Assembly: GCA_002304345.1 (NCBI GenBank)
Contig: NEUU01000011.1
Location: forward strand, 1 to 64,000
Origin: Verrucomicrobia bacterium Tous-C9LFEB
GTDB taxonomy: Bacteria > Verrucomicrobiota > Verrucomicrobiia > Methylacidiphilales > UBA1321
Length of the DNA stretch: 64,000 nucleotides
Direction: 5' to 3'
Every line of letters begins with the position of its first letter. Position 1 is the first letter of the stretch. Both the position numbers and the translations under genes were made by a program. Shown here in pieces: positions 19,001-27,479 of the stretch. The notes under the pieces were generated by a model. It was not told where the DNA came from, did not search any database, and saw nothing but the letters and a program-made list of their open reading frames with translations.

Positions 19001-19180
19001 CAAACACGGACATGGAATCTTCTGATCGATGTGGTGGCCCAGAGCGGAAAGTTTGCACCCGGTGGCACAGCCGCAGGAAATTTCATCGTCGAAGGCGAAA
19101 AACGGTACTGGCTGAGCATCGCCATCGACCGTTACACCGGCAAGGTGGTGGATCAACAATGGGAGGCGGTGTATGAATAG
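16058..19180 (+). CDS. Verru_Chthon cassette protein A; GspK/PilX-like giant pseudopilin
   Basis: A 1040-residue protein. The N-terminus RRSGSALIIVLAMVVLITSLIVAFFSS resembles GspK/PilX: a hydrophobic N-helix without the +5 glutamate. The remaining 1000 residues are rich in Tyr, Asn, Ser and Thr and probably extracellular; GspK itself is about 330 residues, so this is three times longer. Near the C-terminus it has GRVNLNTRHSTVLQALLKG, like the 'vNiNTA' stretch that begins the GspK helical domain. It is the fourth cassette gene and its stop is overlapped by the next gene. I infer that it caps a pseudopilus and that the extra length binds substrate or surface material. Confidence 0.75.
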   Translation: MKIFLQLTSRRSGSALIIVLAMVVLITSLIVAFFSSVTANRFIEASRVDHTQADLLAQTAGEYVTGLFLDEIRKTANSTATTSSGVTLYTPISAIASLPARTISSALPASNPDYYNLIRQSIASADSNASTHSVTTPARNSRSIGAARWNAPKLLTGNGFTGTTQLPNWIYLTDNAGVTTTLSVNVIGRFAYNVYDTGGLLNANVAGFPSLSAPEISQLKGSLAGADLTALSLQTADVNALVSFRNPAASGNAATYFAAITDAAHSGFLSVVTTHLPTPNRHNYFTSRQDLIRYVSVRNAGLSPALPYLTHFSRAVTAPSWSPASPTTSNPNIPNVRFSAAPVGVHYRDDGTTELYEGIRAGTPLLQRRFSLAKLAWLGPSGPNAAAFSASVNAAAQKAAIRQCFGLEWNASKDRWDYMGSDGETTPQLEFKTLASVAANNREPNFFEMLKAGILEGSVGTVSTEKTYAGTNNQVLEANKDFQVLRIGACIIDQADRDNYPTILSFDGNLEAAGVEDLPYFYDVCMSGLRQTNTVSNKLTSADLVWAPVFFNPHRPSSPTEGPVQIVMDVARGTLTGVEANSHYELQQTLTKDLSTLPGITIPSANFALYRLSPQPSRNATAVNSLGNLVSYASADKDIQVFKLFSYQTEYTAEPWPATRPDSDSAIFGVFTDDLILRLQFQNAQGHMKTYATFAGHEAMPDSGWKGLLNSKGNYATYFGPQISPAQLQFSDLSKSYYVSLWDPRTNRLGPNRGLSHAPSAAPALTGTADVIRDGTPFSYTYNAANPIHPALWPQGGKAAGSAPSNYADSDNVFRPADGWLGDAANLYRNLADYDRRPVILQRPFQSVAELGYVFRDVPWKTLSFFDATSGDAALLDLFSVVDEPAVTAGRVNLNTRHSTVLQALLKGGGQMADGTSTMPDPSGVATAYNTYAFASGQPTVNAARNVAGLATFMSAGSLPSTLNKNKPLREAVVRALGSTTQTRTWNLLIDVVAQSGKFAPGGTAAGNFIVEGEKRYWLSIAIDRYTGKVVDQQWEAVYE

Positions 19181-19856
19181 TTGGATCGTCATTCTGTTAG
19201 GCCTGATGGGTACTGTCGTTTTGGCTGCGGAACCGGAAATGCCCCGCGTCCCGCCATCCCCTCCCTTTGTCAAATCGCCACCGCCCGGCTCGCAATGGAG
19301 CGTGGAAATCAAAACCGTCACCCGCGAAAAAACGTCGCCGGTCGGCATTACTCCGATCCGGCTGGAAAAGCGTGTTGGCACCAACCGCATTCTGGAAGCC
19401 GTAACGACCTATACGGATGGAACGCGCAAGACTTTCTATATTGTCGACGAGTCTATTTTGCAGCGCTATGACAACTCGGATAAAATCGCAGTTTTCCCGG
19501 TTGAATCGGGCGGCGACTTTGCCTCTCTGCGTACCAAATCCTTTCCCGGTCTGGGATGGTTGTCTGCCTCCAACTATGCAGGTTTGGCCATGATCAAAAA
19601 AAGCGAATGTGCCAAATTTCTCCTCAAAGGAGGCGCGGGCTCTGATCTTCAGGCGGACATGATCTTGACCGCGTGGATTCGGGTCAGCGATGGTTACCCC
19701 GTACGGGCTCAACTCGGCGATGTGATCTATGAGTACTCGGAAGTCACCTCCTATTCACGGGAGGTGCCACTCCCCGCGGAATATCAGGAGGCTCTTGGAA
19801 AACTTCGCGCCGGACAAAGTCTCGTGGAAAAACTCAAAGCCAAAGCCGCTCGCTGA
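19173..19856 (+). CDS. Secreted protein of unknown function coupled to the D-B-C-A cassette
   Basis: A 227-residue protein with a signal peptide (MNSWIVILLGLMGTVVLAA) followed by a proline-rich stretch (MPRVPPSPP) and a mixed alpha/beta domain. Its start lies 8 bases inside cassette gene A, so it is translationally coupled and probably part of the same assembly. No family was recognised. A MITE-like element begins 34 bases after its stop. Confidence 0.65.
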   Translation: MNSWIVILLGLMGTVVLAAEPEMPRVPPSPPFVKSPPPGSQWSVEIKTVTREKTSPVGITPIRLEKRVGTNRILEAVTTYTDGTRKTFYIVDESILQRYDNSDKIAVFPVESGGDFASLRTKSFPGLGWLSASNYAGLAMIKKSECAKFLLKGGAGSDLQADMILTAWIRVSDGYPVRAQLGDVIYEYSEVTSYSREVPLPAEYQEALGKLRAGQSLVEKLKAKAAR

Positions 19857-19889
19857 AATCCGTCACAGACATTCTCCCCTTTCCCATAA

Positions 19890-20118
19890 GAGGCTGTTTA
19901 CGATCTTATCGGGGTGGCGCTGGGGCCGGAAGGCGTGGTGAAGGCGAGGCGCTAGCGACGATGGTATTTGAAAAATACCGGAGGAGCGCCGCAACGAAGC
20001 CTGCGCCCGCCCTAACGGCCCAGTCCGAAGGATTGCCAGTCTTTTGCCTCCGGGCGGCGTTGTCGTGGCAGCAAAATCCCTTGGCAACGCCATCCCCGAT
20101 AAGATCGTAAACAGGCTC
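19890..20118. mobile_element. MITE-like element, copy 1
   Basis: A 229-base element without coding capacity. Its ends are near-perfect inverted repeats of about 30 bases (GAGGCTGTTTACGATCTTAT at the left; GAGCCTGTTTACGATCTTAT reading in from the right). It is flanked by TAA direct repeats (19887-19889, 20119-20121), a 3-base target duplication. Its interior shares about 60 bases with copy 2 in reverse orientation. The ends and TNA duplication are compatible with an IS5-family transposase acting in trans; none is encoded here. Confidence 0.8.
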
Positions 20119-20132
20119 TAAGGAGAGCTATG

Positions 20133-21884
20133 TCACGGAGTCGCCGTTTTCTTCGAGTCTATACGACGGCGAAGTTGATCCAGATAAAGTGACTGGGGCT
20201 GCAAGGCCTCACCCTTACCCACGCCTTCGGTAAAATCCACCGGCGCTGTTTTATCCGCCGCCAGACTATCCGTGGCGACACCGCTGACCTTTCCGCTGGT
20301 GCCAATGATATAACCCCAACGCGCCTGATCGCTATGGACGATGTATTCGTGCTTGGGGTGATAGGAGAGTCCCTTGAGATTCCAGTAAACGGAATGCACC
20401 GACGTTTGTCCGTGCGCGGGCGTGCCAAAGGTATTGCCGCTGGTGCGATAATGAGCGTCAAAAAAATCCCCATCAAGCGTCACGCTGTCGATGAGATCGG
20501 ATTGGCTCAGGTACATGTGATGATCGCTGCCCTTTCCCGCTGTCACGCCCAATCCCGCCACCTGTACCTGGGTATGCCCTGCGGTTCCGCGCAGGAAGAC
20601 ATTCCCGGAACTTGCCATTCCCGCCACCACGAAACCATGCCGGCTGTAATGGCAAACGGAATCCCGCACCAGACATTCATTCGAATACTGAAGACGGAAC
20701 ATGTATCCATTGCCGCCACCGCCACCATAGAGCGCGCGTTCAAAATCACAGTCCGCAATCGTGACACCCCGGCTTTCTTGAATGACGATTCCATTGGAAA
20801 GGATATGGGCTGCCGTTTGATTCTCTGCCGGATGATAACTCGCTATATTGGAAATCCAACTATTGCGAACATGGTTCATCGTGATCGCCGCGGAAGCATG
20901 CACATCATACGCGCCGTTTCCTTCTTTAGTGAAGTCGATCAGTCCCCAGCCCTCGGTTTCCTTGACCTTCGGATGCTGGATGTTGCCAATGGAAAAACCC
21001 TCCATCCCCACCTCTTCCAGATGGGGAGCGGCGAGATAAATACGAGCCTTGTCCCGAGTCTTGAGATAGTAACGGATGGGGACATCGATGGTGATCCGCA
21101 AATTCTTCTCGTCGACAGAAACGATCTGGCGCTGGAACATCACTCCCGCAAGCCGCTTACCCATGCCTCCCCAGACATCAGTCATTCGATGCTCGGCAAT
21201 AAACTCCTCGGTGGCGTCGGCACGAAGCATGATCCAGTCCCCCACCTTGAATCCCGCAAGGCTCGCCACGGGAATCGAAATGGTCGGAGTTAGTAAATCG
21301 CGCGTAATCGCGATAACCGGACTGGACGTCGGCTTGTCCCTCCAGCGTGTCGGGTCACCTTCCGCTAGAATGATGCTCTTCAGCCGCATCTGGTAGGAAT
21401 TATTGAAAAGAAAAGTCTTATCCCTACCGGCTCCCCGGAGAACGATATTACTATGACTGATCCGCAAGACGAAACTGTTTGTACCTTGGGGCGAAACCAG
21501 ATACGTCCCGGCAGGGAGATACACCACTCCCGCGCCTTTGGCCGAGGCGGCATCAATGGCCTTTTGGATCGCCAGCGTGGAATCTTTCTTCCCGGTTGGA
21601 TCGGCCTCATAGGCGGTCACGTCGAAGACCGGTCCAGAAATAACCGGCAACTCCACTTCGCCCATGTGATAGCCCGCATAAGAAAAATCCTGTATTAATT
21701 TTTCTGTCTCGAACGGCTTGTCCCAGGGCGGCGTCCAACTCTCGGGATACAGCTCGCTTCTCCATGGAGCCTGGGCAAATGCCATCCCGGGAATGAAAGC
21801 AAGACAAAGAGCCCCTATTCTCACGTGATTCATTCGACGAAGCGACGGGGTGATCAATCGAAGCCAACCAAAGAATGTTTTCAT
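20133..21884 (-). CDS. Secreted right-handed beta-helix protein (pectate lyase superfamily)
   Basis: A 583-residue exported protein. The signal peptide ends at MAFA (about residue 37); an internal ATG at 21833 would give a shorter conventional signal. FDVTAYEADPTGKKDSTLAIQKAIDAA near residues 87-115 is the characteristic N-terminal strand-helix of the Pectate_lyase_3/GH28-like superfamily, followed by GAGVVYLPAGTYLV and many short beta-helix coils. No exact catalytic set is identified, so lyase versus hydrolase is open. It lies downstream of the clan GH-A hydrolase in the LacI-headed operon but is separated by MITE copy 2; copy 1 begins 14 bases past its stop. A polyuronide substrate is likely. 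Confidence 0.75.
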   Translation of the reverse strand: MKTFFGWLRLITPSLRRMNHVRIGALCLAFIPGMAFAQAPWRSELYPESWTPPWDKPFETEKLIQDFSYAGYHMGEVELPVISGPVFDVTAYEADPTGKKDSTLAIQKAIDAASAKGAGVVYLPAGTYLVSPQGTNSFVLRISHSNIVLRGAGRDKTFLFNNSYQMRLKSIILAEGDPTRWRDKPTSSPVIAITRDLLTPTISIPVASLAGFKVGDWIMLRADATEEFIAEHRMTDVWGGMGKRLAGVMFQRQIVSVDEKNLRITIDVPIRYYLKTRDKARIYLAAPHLEEVGMEGFSIGNIQHPKVKETEGWGLIDFTKEGNGAYDVHASAAITMNHVRNSWISNIASYHPAENQTAAHILSNGIVIQESRGVTIADCDFERALYGGGGGNGYMFRLQYSNECLVRDSVCHYSRHGFVVAGMASSGNVFLRGTAGHTQVQVAGLGVTAGKGSDHHMYLSQSDLIDSVTLDGDFFDAHYRTSGNTFGTPAHGQTSVHSVYWNLKGLSYHPKHEYIVHSDQARWGYIIGTSGKVSGVATDSLAADKTAPVDFTEGVGKGEALQPQSLYLDQLRRRIDSKKTATP

Positions 21885-22095
21885 GGAAAATAGAATGAGC
21901 GAAGTATGGTTAATACTGTGGCACGTTCTGGAGACTGCGTCATGAAAGACTTCATTCGAATAGTTGAATGTCTCCGTTTATTGCCTCCCCGCGTCATGAC
22001 AAGGTTTTGATTCTGGGGGTATTTCGAACAAGATCGGCATACCCCCTGTCCATTCCGGCATCGAATCCACTCGCGGGTACGTCATGAATCCCTGA

Positions 22096-22367
22096 GAGCC
22101 TGTTCACGATCTTTTCGAGGAGGCGTTGCCAGGGATTTTGACGTTGGGCAAGACGTCCCAAACGGCCAATATCCGCAGCGATCTTGGCCATTTTGGGACA
22201 ACGCCGCCCAACGCGCAAAAGACCGGCAATCCGCAGGACTGAGGCGGGAGAGGGCGAAGGCTTCGTTGCGGCGCTCCTCCGGTATTTTTCAATACCATCG
22301 TCGCTGGCGCCTCGCCTTCGCCCTCTCCCGCTCTCAACGCCTCTCCGAAAAGATCGTGAACAGGCTC
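22096..22367. mobile_element. MITE-like element, copy 2
   Basis: A 272-base non-coding element with inverted ends (GAGCCTGTTCACGATCTTTT, reading in from both sides) flanked by TGA direct repeats (22093-22095, 22368-22370). It contains the same core as copy 1, in opposite orientation, including the GGTATTTTTCAATACC hairpin. It lies between the GH-A hydrolase stop and the beta-helix gene, so it may attenuate or separate their transcription. Confidence 0.8.
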
Positions 22368-22393
22368 TGAGCGCGATTTCTCCTAGCAGGTTA

Positions 22394-25087
22394 CTAGCGT
22401 AACCAGAGACGACCGAATCGTTCGGGATTTTTGTCATCGACAATGCCATCGAAGAGCCGCATTCCCTTGCGCACATTGGGCATAGACGGATCGACATCCG
22501 TCACCGCAATGGAAAGACCGAAAGCGGAACCCTGCTTGGGCATATCCTTCAGACCAAACACCTCCCATGGAAAGAAGATCTGGTAGTCGGTGAGGTTTCC
22601 GTTGCGCGACACATTGGTGATGATGCGCGGTTCGCTGCAGCCGACAGGTAGTTCCGGCAGATAGGAAATCCAGCGCCAGTTCATCGTTTCCTTGCCGTTC
22701 CAAGCCACACCGTATTCAAAGATGCGGTGCCCCTTGAGGCCGAAAAGGTCGTTGGCTTCCCAAGTTTTTTCCACGTCAGGATCGAAGCCGAATTGAATGG
22801 AATCCTGCGAGAAAAGCGCTTCGGGGCTCTTGTCCTGAATATGGTTGTCTTCGCGAACCTGAATGCGGATATGCAGTCCCTGACGATTGTAGGCCGATTG
22901 GAACGTGGCGGAGGAATGCGCCGGATTGGTCGCCGGACCAAATGGGCTCCACGCCGTGAAATCGACCGGCAAAATCTGGCTCCAGTTTGGCTTCTGTTCA
23001 CCAGAGGCCATCAGGCGCGATGAGACAAGCGTGAAGTCCAACGGCATCGTCACCCGGTCGCGATGCTGGCCGTCCCGACTCTCAACGAAAAGCTTCCCCT
23101 GATAGCGCCGACCTTCCACGAGGCCCTTGAGCGGCATCCGCATGGCCGCTTCCTGATTCGGTTCGATACGTATATCGGGCAGAAAATAATCCGAGGATTT
23201 CTCCAGTTTTGCCGTCACACGGGCAGACAGCGGCTGCGGCGCCCACGATTTTGTGAGAATGGAGAGAACGGGATCTCCACCGAGCGGCCACTGCAGCGCG
23301 AGGGTTCCGACCTCCAGCGGTGGCACCACTTCCACCGGCTGTGCGCTCCAGCCCGCATCGGCCTTGGTGAGGAGAACGTACTTGCCGTTGGGCGTCTCGG
23401 GCTTGGTTTCGATCTTCCCCTCTGCAATCTGAATTTCACCGCTGGAAATCCACTGCAGCTTCGGGTCCAGCGGCAACGCGTGCGAGGTGCCGCGCATGAC
23501 GCGGATTTCCGGAAGCATCTGCGGATCGTACGGGACATCTCCACTGAGCGCGAGAAACGTGGGGCTGGCGCTGATGGCCAGCTTCGGCGTCTTCGGTTGA
23601 GAACGGCCCATCATGTCCTCCACTCGCGTGATGGCAAATGGCAGGGCAAGCGACTGATCGCTCTGCGTGTCCCAGATGATCGCAATATAGCCGCCGTCTT
23701 TCTTGAACAAGACGAGGTTCGTGGTGGGACTGAGTGTATACCAGCGCCCCTTTGGTTCCGTCCCGGCCAGCCAGCGCGCGAGGTTTGAGTATGAGGCGTA
23801 CGCGGGTTTGGGCGTGGAGTTTTCGTGAACAATCGAGAAGGAACGTTCACCGGGATTGGGGCCGGATTTGAAAGCGAGACAGAAGTAGGTGGAGTTTTTC
23901 ACTCCGACCGCAGCGAGCAAGGTCAGCGAGCGCACGGCGTAGCGGGCCTGCGTCAGTTCACTGACCGGCTTTTGCCACGTACCGGGAAGCGTGCACCAGC
24001 CGAACTCAGTGAGATGAATCGGGAAGCTCGGCTTGCCCACCTTAACCAACCATTCTTGCAACTCCACCACACGCCGGATGAACTCCCCTTCCGGTTCGCT
24101 GCCATCGACGTAGGCATGCAGCACCAATCCATCGAGATGACTGAGGAGGCCAAGTCGTTGGATCGTTTCCAGATCGAGTCGCGCCGGATCTTTGATGCGG
24201 ATGGTGGAAAATCCGGGACCGAGGACTTGCACGTCGGGACGCACTTCCTTGATCGCGTCGGCAACGACTTGTTGAAATTTGACGAGATCCTCCTTGGTGC
24301 CTTTCCACGCCCATTCCGGTTCGTTATAGAGTTCAAAATAGGCGGGGAATTCCGCCCGCTTCGGATGTTCGATGACGTAGGCTTTGACCAGTTGCCGAAG
24401 CTGTTCCCAGTCGCGCGGTTTCTGAAACGGATTGGCGAATCCCTTTTTCTGATAATCCGCAGGTAGATCGTAAATCCACAGCGGCAGTCCGAATGAAATG
24501 ACGCCCACGTTGGTGAAGCGCGCTGGCGAAGGCTGGGGCTTCACCGGCCCGGAGATGGACATCGTCAGGTATTCCTGCGGACTGTCTTTCATCGATGTCA
24601 TGTCGCGATTCCAACGCGCTCCAGCGGCCACCACGAGTTCGGGGTCCCCTTGCACCGTCCAGAGTCCTAGCGGCGACTGCATGCGCACCGCGTCGTCGAG
24701 CAACGGCCCTACGACAGCAGCCGTCGTCATGAGTTTTTCCTTACCCGCTTCGCGTAGGATTTCTGCTTCGACCGCATAGTATCCCTTGCCGGAAAGCGGA
24801 ATCGTGAGCTCCCCCGCTCCGGCCGCAATCGGTAGCGTGGTGGCCTTGCCGCTCTCATCGCGCAAGGTGACTTTTCCTCCGGTGACGGCCTCAGGATTGG
24901 CCAGTCGCAGGACAAGCGCTCCTTCATTTGCGGTAAAAATATTGCCTTTAACGTCGGAGCTTAAAGTCGATGTGGTCACTGCCGCCGGAGTGGGAGGCTG
25001 GACCGGCACAGACGTGGTCTGACCATAACCGCTCACACCGCCGAAAATTCCGAGGGCTCCCCAACAAATCAAATCAGATGCTTTCAT
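22394..25087 (-). CDS. Secreted clan GH-A glycoside hydrolase with C-terminal CBM9-like domain
   Basis: An 897-residue exported enzyme. After a signal peptide (ending near GYGQ) comes a beta-sandwich of about 120 residues, then a TIM barrel. The acid/base glutamate is in ELYNEPEW (about residue 253) and the nucleophile in HLTEFGW (about 361), the arrangement of clan GH-A families such as GH39. C-terminal beta domains end in a CBM9/DOMON-like module (about 715-897, with LHIRIQVREDNHIQDKSPE). It belongs to the lacI-pseudopilin-carbohydrate-binding operon, 33 bases after the preceding gene. It is related in plan to the enzyme at 43738. The target glycan is unknown. Confidence 0.78.
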   Translation of the reverse strand: MKASDLICWGALGIFGGVSGYGQTTSVPVQPPTPAAVTTSTLSSDVKGNIFTANEGALVLRLANPEAVTGGKVTLRDESGKATTLPIAAGAGELTIPLSGKGYYAVEAEILREAGKEKLMTTAAVVGPLLDDAVRMQSPLGLWTVQGDPELVVAAGARWNRDMTSMKDSPQEYLTMSISGPVKPQPSPARFTNVGVISFGLPLWIYDLPADYQKKGFANPFQKPRDWEQLRQLVKAYVIEHPKRAEFPAYFELYNEPEWAWKGTKEDLVKFQQVVADAIKEVRPDVQVLGPGFSTIRIKDPARLDLETIQRLGLLSHLDGLVLHAYVDGSEPEGEFIRRVVELQEWLVKVGKPSFPIHLTEFGWCTLPGTWQKPVSELTQARYAVRSLTLLAAVGVKNSTYFCLAFKSGPNPGERSFSIVHENSTPKPAYASYSNLARWLAGTEPKGRWYTLSPTTNLVLFKKDGGYIAIIWDTQSDQSLALPFAITRVEDMMGRSQPKTPKLAISASPTFLALSGDVPYDPQMLPEIRVMRGTSHALPLDPKLQWISSGEIQIAEGKIETKPETPNGKYVLLTKADAGWSAQPVEVVPPLEVGTLALQWPLGGDPVLSILTKSWAPQPLSARVTAKLEKSSDYFLPDIRIEPNQEAAMRMPLKGLVEGRRYQGKLFVESRDGQHRDRVTMPLDFTLVSSRLMASGEQKPNWSQILPVDFTAWSPFGPATNPAHSSATFQSAYNRQGLHIRIQVREDNHIQDKSPEALFSQDSIQFGFDPDVEKTWEANDLFGLKGHRIFEYGVAWNGKETMNWRWISYLPELPVGCSEPRIITNVSRNGNLTDYQIFFPWEVFGLKDMPKQGSAFGLSIAVTDVDPSMPNVRKGMRLFDGIVDDKNPERFGRLWLR

Positions 25088-25120
25088 TATGACAAAAACC
25101 CAAATAGAGATTGGAGCGAC

Positions 25121-25753
25121 TCACTGAGCCGCAGTGGGCGCAGGCGTGGGAGTGGTGACCGGAACCGGCTCCGGTGCGATTTCTACCGACAGATCATCCA
25201 GCCAGAAAGCAGCCGGAGCGTCGGTGGAGGTAACCGCCAACATGACCATCAAACCGCGGGTCTTCGGGTTCAGGGTTCCCGTCCAGCGCACCTCGGCCCA
25301 CTCGGCATTGAGCGGAATGGCGACAAGCGACTTGGAGTCACCGACCATCTTCAGCGTCTTGTTGAGTTCATCTTTTTCCAATCCACGCAGGTGAAGGCTT
25401 TTTTCCGCGAGCCCTTGGGCGCGGACATAAAAGCAGATGGTAATGCGCACTTTCTTGCCCTCGTCCGGAGCGGGGATCGTAAAGACATCGGTGTGGAGAA
25501 TCTTTTCGTTGGGAACCGATTCGAGAATCTCCATCTTCAGGCAGGCATCACCGGAATGGGAGTCGCCTTTTTCCAGCGTCACCACAAACGGTTTTTTCCA
25601 TCCCGTGGCCGGCGCGTACTTGGAGCCAAGACCAGCTCCCCATTTGGGCAGCCACTTCGCATCGGATTCAAAGTCGTATTTGGCCAGAAGTTCCTGGCCC
25701 TGGGTGTGGGCGACAATCGCAAAAAGCGATAGAAGAGAGAGGAGTTTTTTCAT
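25121..25753 (-). CDS. Secreted carbohydrate-binding-like protein
   Basis: A 210-residue exported protein. The signal peptide ends at HTQG. The body is a beta-sandwich-like domain (LLAKYDFESDAKW, HSGDACLKMEI, WLDDLSVEI) with the pattern of CBM4/9-like modules, and the C-terminus is a Pro/Thr-rich tail. Its ATG overlaps the pseudopilin stop (ATGA), so the two are translationally coupled. A role in holding substrate or linking enzyme to the cell surface is inferred. Confidence 0.62.
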   Translation of the reverse strand: MKKLLSLLSLFAIVAHTQGQELLAKYDFESDAKWLPKWGAGLGSKYAPATGWKKPFVVTLEKGDSHSGDACLKMEILESVPNEKILHTDVFTIPAPDEGKKVRITICFYVRAQGLAEKSLHLRGLEKDELNKTLKMVGDSKSLVAIPLNAEWAEVRWTGTLNPKTRGLMVMLAVTSTDAPAAFWLDDLSVEIAPEPVPVTTPTPAPTAAQ

Positions 25754-26391
25754 AAGCTGGTTTCCTGATCGGGGATACCCCGGGTGAAGGTGGTGATGTT
25801 GGTGAGGGCGGAGGAAGGCTGCTTTTCTACATGGCCGTCTATATAGAGAACATTGGCATTGGTCTGATGGGGATAGTTCATATAGCTGGGATGCGCCAGG
25901 TAGTAACCGACCCTACCGGAGCCATAGACCGTTTCCGTAAAGAAGAGCGTGGTGGCAGCGGACAATGCTCCCATCTTGTAACGGCCATGGTTGTAGTAGA
26001 ACACGTCATTCGCCCCCCACATCGATGCACTCCCGGTGACAAGACGGATATTGATGCCGTAGCTGTTCGTGGTCCGGGCCTCGCGACAGGTTAAAAGGGA
26101 ATCGTTCAACCCGAAGCCACGCACATTGAGTTTGCTATTGTTGGTTTGATACCACAGCGCCTGCGGCACCCAACCGTCGTTTTCCGCAGACCACGCGGAA
26201 CTGGAAAGATAAATTTGTCGAAGATTGGAGACACAACGCGTCGCCGCCATGACATCTCGTACCCGGGCCAAGCCGGGAATAAGCAATCCGAGGAGTCCGG
26301 CAATAATCGCCACGACGACGAGAATTTCAATCAACGTGGCCGCGCGATTATGACGACGCAGAAATGAGGAGACTATGAGGGGGGATTCCAT
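25750..26391 (-). CDS. Lone pseudopilin with C-terminal DGHVE motif
   Basis: A 213-residue prepilin-like protein. The leader ends in NRA and is followed by ATLIEILVVVAIIAGLLGLLIPG; Gly at -1 is replaced by Ala, while Glu at +5 is kept. The C-terminus has NVLYIDGHVEKQ, typical of DUF1559-like/GspG-like pseudopilins of Planctomycetes and Verrucomicrobia. The ATG at 26391 is chosen because GGAG lies at good spacing; a TTG at 26403 is possible. It sits 24 bases after lacI and is coupled to the carbohydrate-binding gene, so it belongs to the hydrolase operon. A locus-specific secretion or display role is inferred. Confidence 0.8.
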   Translation of the reverse strand: MESPLIVSSFLRRHNRAATLIEILVVVAIIAGLLGLLIPGLARVRDVMAATRCVSNLRQIYLSSSAWSAENDGWVPQALWYQTNNSKLNVRGFGLNDSLLTCREARTTNSYGINIRLVTGSASMWGANDVFYYNHGRYKMGALSAATTLFFTETVYGSGRVGYYLAHPSYMNYPHQTNANVLYIDGHVEKQPSSALTNITTFTRGIPDQETSL

Positions 26392-26415
26392 ACAGCACTC
26401 CAAGTGTTGGTTAAA

Positions 26416-27474
26416 TTATCGGCTGATAGGGCCGGTTGATTGACGCACAATCACCTCCACAGGCAGAAGCTCCTGCAATGGCGAGGAAACGGGATGCCCG
26501 GGAGCGGTTGAGTTCGCCTCAATCTGTTGCAGCAAGCGCTCGGCGGCCTTGCGTCCGATGGCCATGGGATTTTGCGCCACGGTGGTGAGCATGGGACGCA
26601 AGTGTCGCGTCACATCCAGATCACCGAAACCGGTGACGGAAAGATCCTGCGGCACGCGTAGCCCCAGGTCATGCGCGGCGGCGAGAACCTGCATGGCGAC
26701 AGGATCATTGAACGCCACGATTGCCGTAGGCCGATCCGGGGAGGAAAGCAATTCACGGGCAATTTTGTAGGGTTCGTCGCTACCGTAGTGCTCGATTCCC
26801 GGCAACCACTTTTCGTGAATGGCGATACCGTGCCGGATCATGGCGCGCTGGAATCCGTCCAGACGGCTCTGACCCGTGCTCACGTTCGAGAGCTGGATGT
26901 GCGCGATTTTGCGGTGCCCCAGCTTGATGAGATGCTCGGTGACGACGTCAGCGCCCTCGGCGTCCTGACTGCCATAAAAATCGTAACGGCAGCCGGGCCA
27001 CATCTGATCGACAACAACGATCGGTCCATTGAAAATACGCAACTCCTCGAGATAGGGATCGGTCGGCAATTCCGCCGGTGGAAACATGAGAATGCCATCG
27101 ACGCGACGCTCCGTCAGCGAGCGCAGCGCACGCACGCCCTCGTTCACGCTCAACTCCCAACTAATGACGATCGGGTCGTACTTCGCGTGGAAGAGCACCT
27201 CGAGCATGCCGCTCATGATACGGCCACCAAATTCATCCCCGAAATTCCGGCAGGTGAGACCAACCGTCATGCTCTTGCCTCTCTGAATGGCGTGAACCAG
27301 GCGATTCGGACGATAGCGATATCGTTCCGCCACGCTGAGAATGCGTTGGCGCGTGGTACTACGCACACCGGGCTTACCGCTTAACGCCTTGGAAACCGTG
27401 CCGATGGAGACACCGCAAATATCAGAAATGCGGTCTAACGAAATTATTTGATTTGACTGGTCTATATTTGTCAT
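26416..27474 (-). CDS. LacI-family transcriptional regulator
   Basis: A 352-residue canonical LacI/GalR regulator. The helix-turn-helix is ISLDRISDICGVSIGTVSKALSG (residues 11-33) with hinge RYRPNRLVHAIQRGKS, followed by a complete sugar-binding sensor domain (GRIMSGMLEVLFHAKY, AIVAFNDPVAMQVLAAAHDLGLRVPQDLSVTGFGD). It heads the hydrolase operon and is divergent from a PEP-CTERM gene. The palindrome GAAAGTACTTTC begins 6 bases upstream of its start, consistent with autoregulation. It belongs to a different subgroup from the three XylR-like regulators in this window. Confidence 0.9.
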   Translation of the reverse strand: MTNIDQSNQIISLDRISDICGVSIGTVSKALSGKPGVRSTTRQRILSVAERYRYRPNRLVHAIQRGKSMTVGLTCRNFGDEFGGRIMSGMLEVLFHAKYDPIVISWELSVNEGVRALRSLTERRVDGILMFPPAELPTDPYLEELRIFNGPIVVVDQMWPGCRYDFYGSQDAEGADVVTEHLIKLGHRKIAHIQLSNVSTGQSRLDGFQRAMIRHGIAIHEKWLPGIEHYGSDEPYKIARELLSSPDRPTAIVAFNDPVAMQVLAAAHDLGLRVPQDLSVTGFGDLDVTRHLRPMLTTVAQNPMAIGRKAAERLLQQIEANSTAPGHPVSSPLQELLPVEVIVRQSTGPISR

Positions 27475-27479
27475 ACTTG

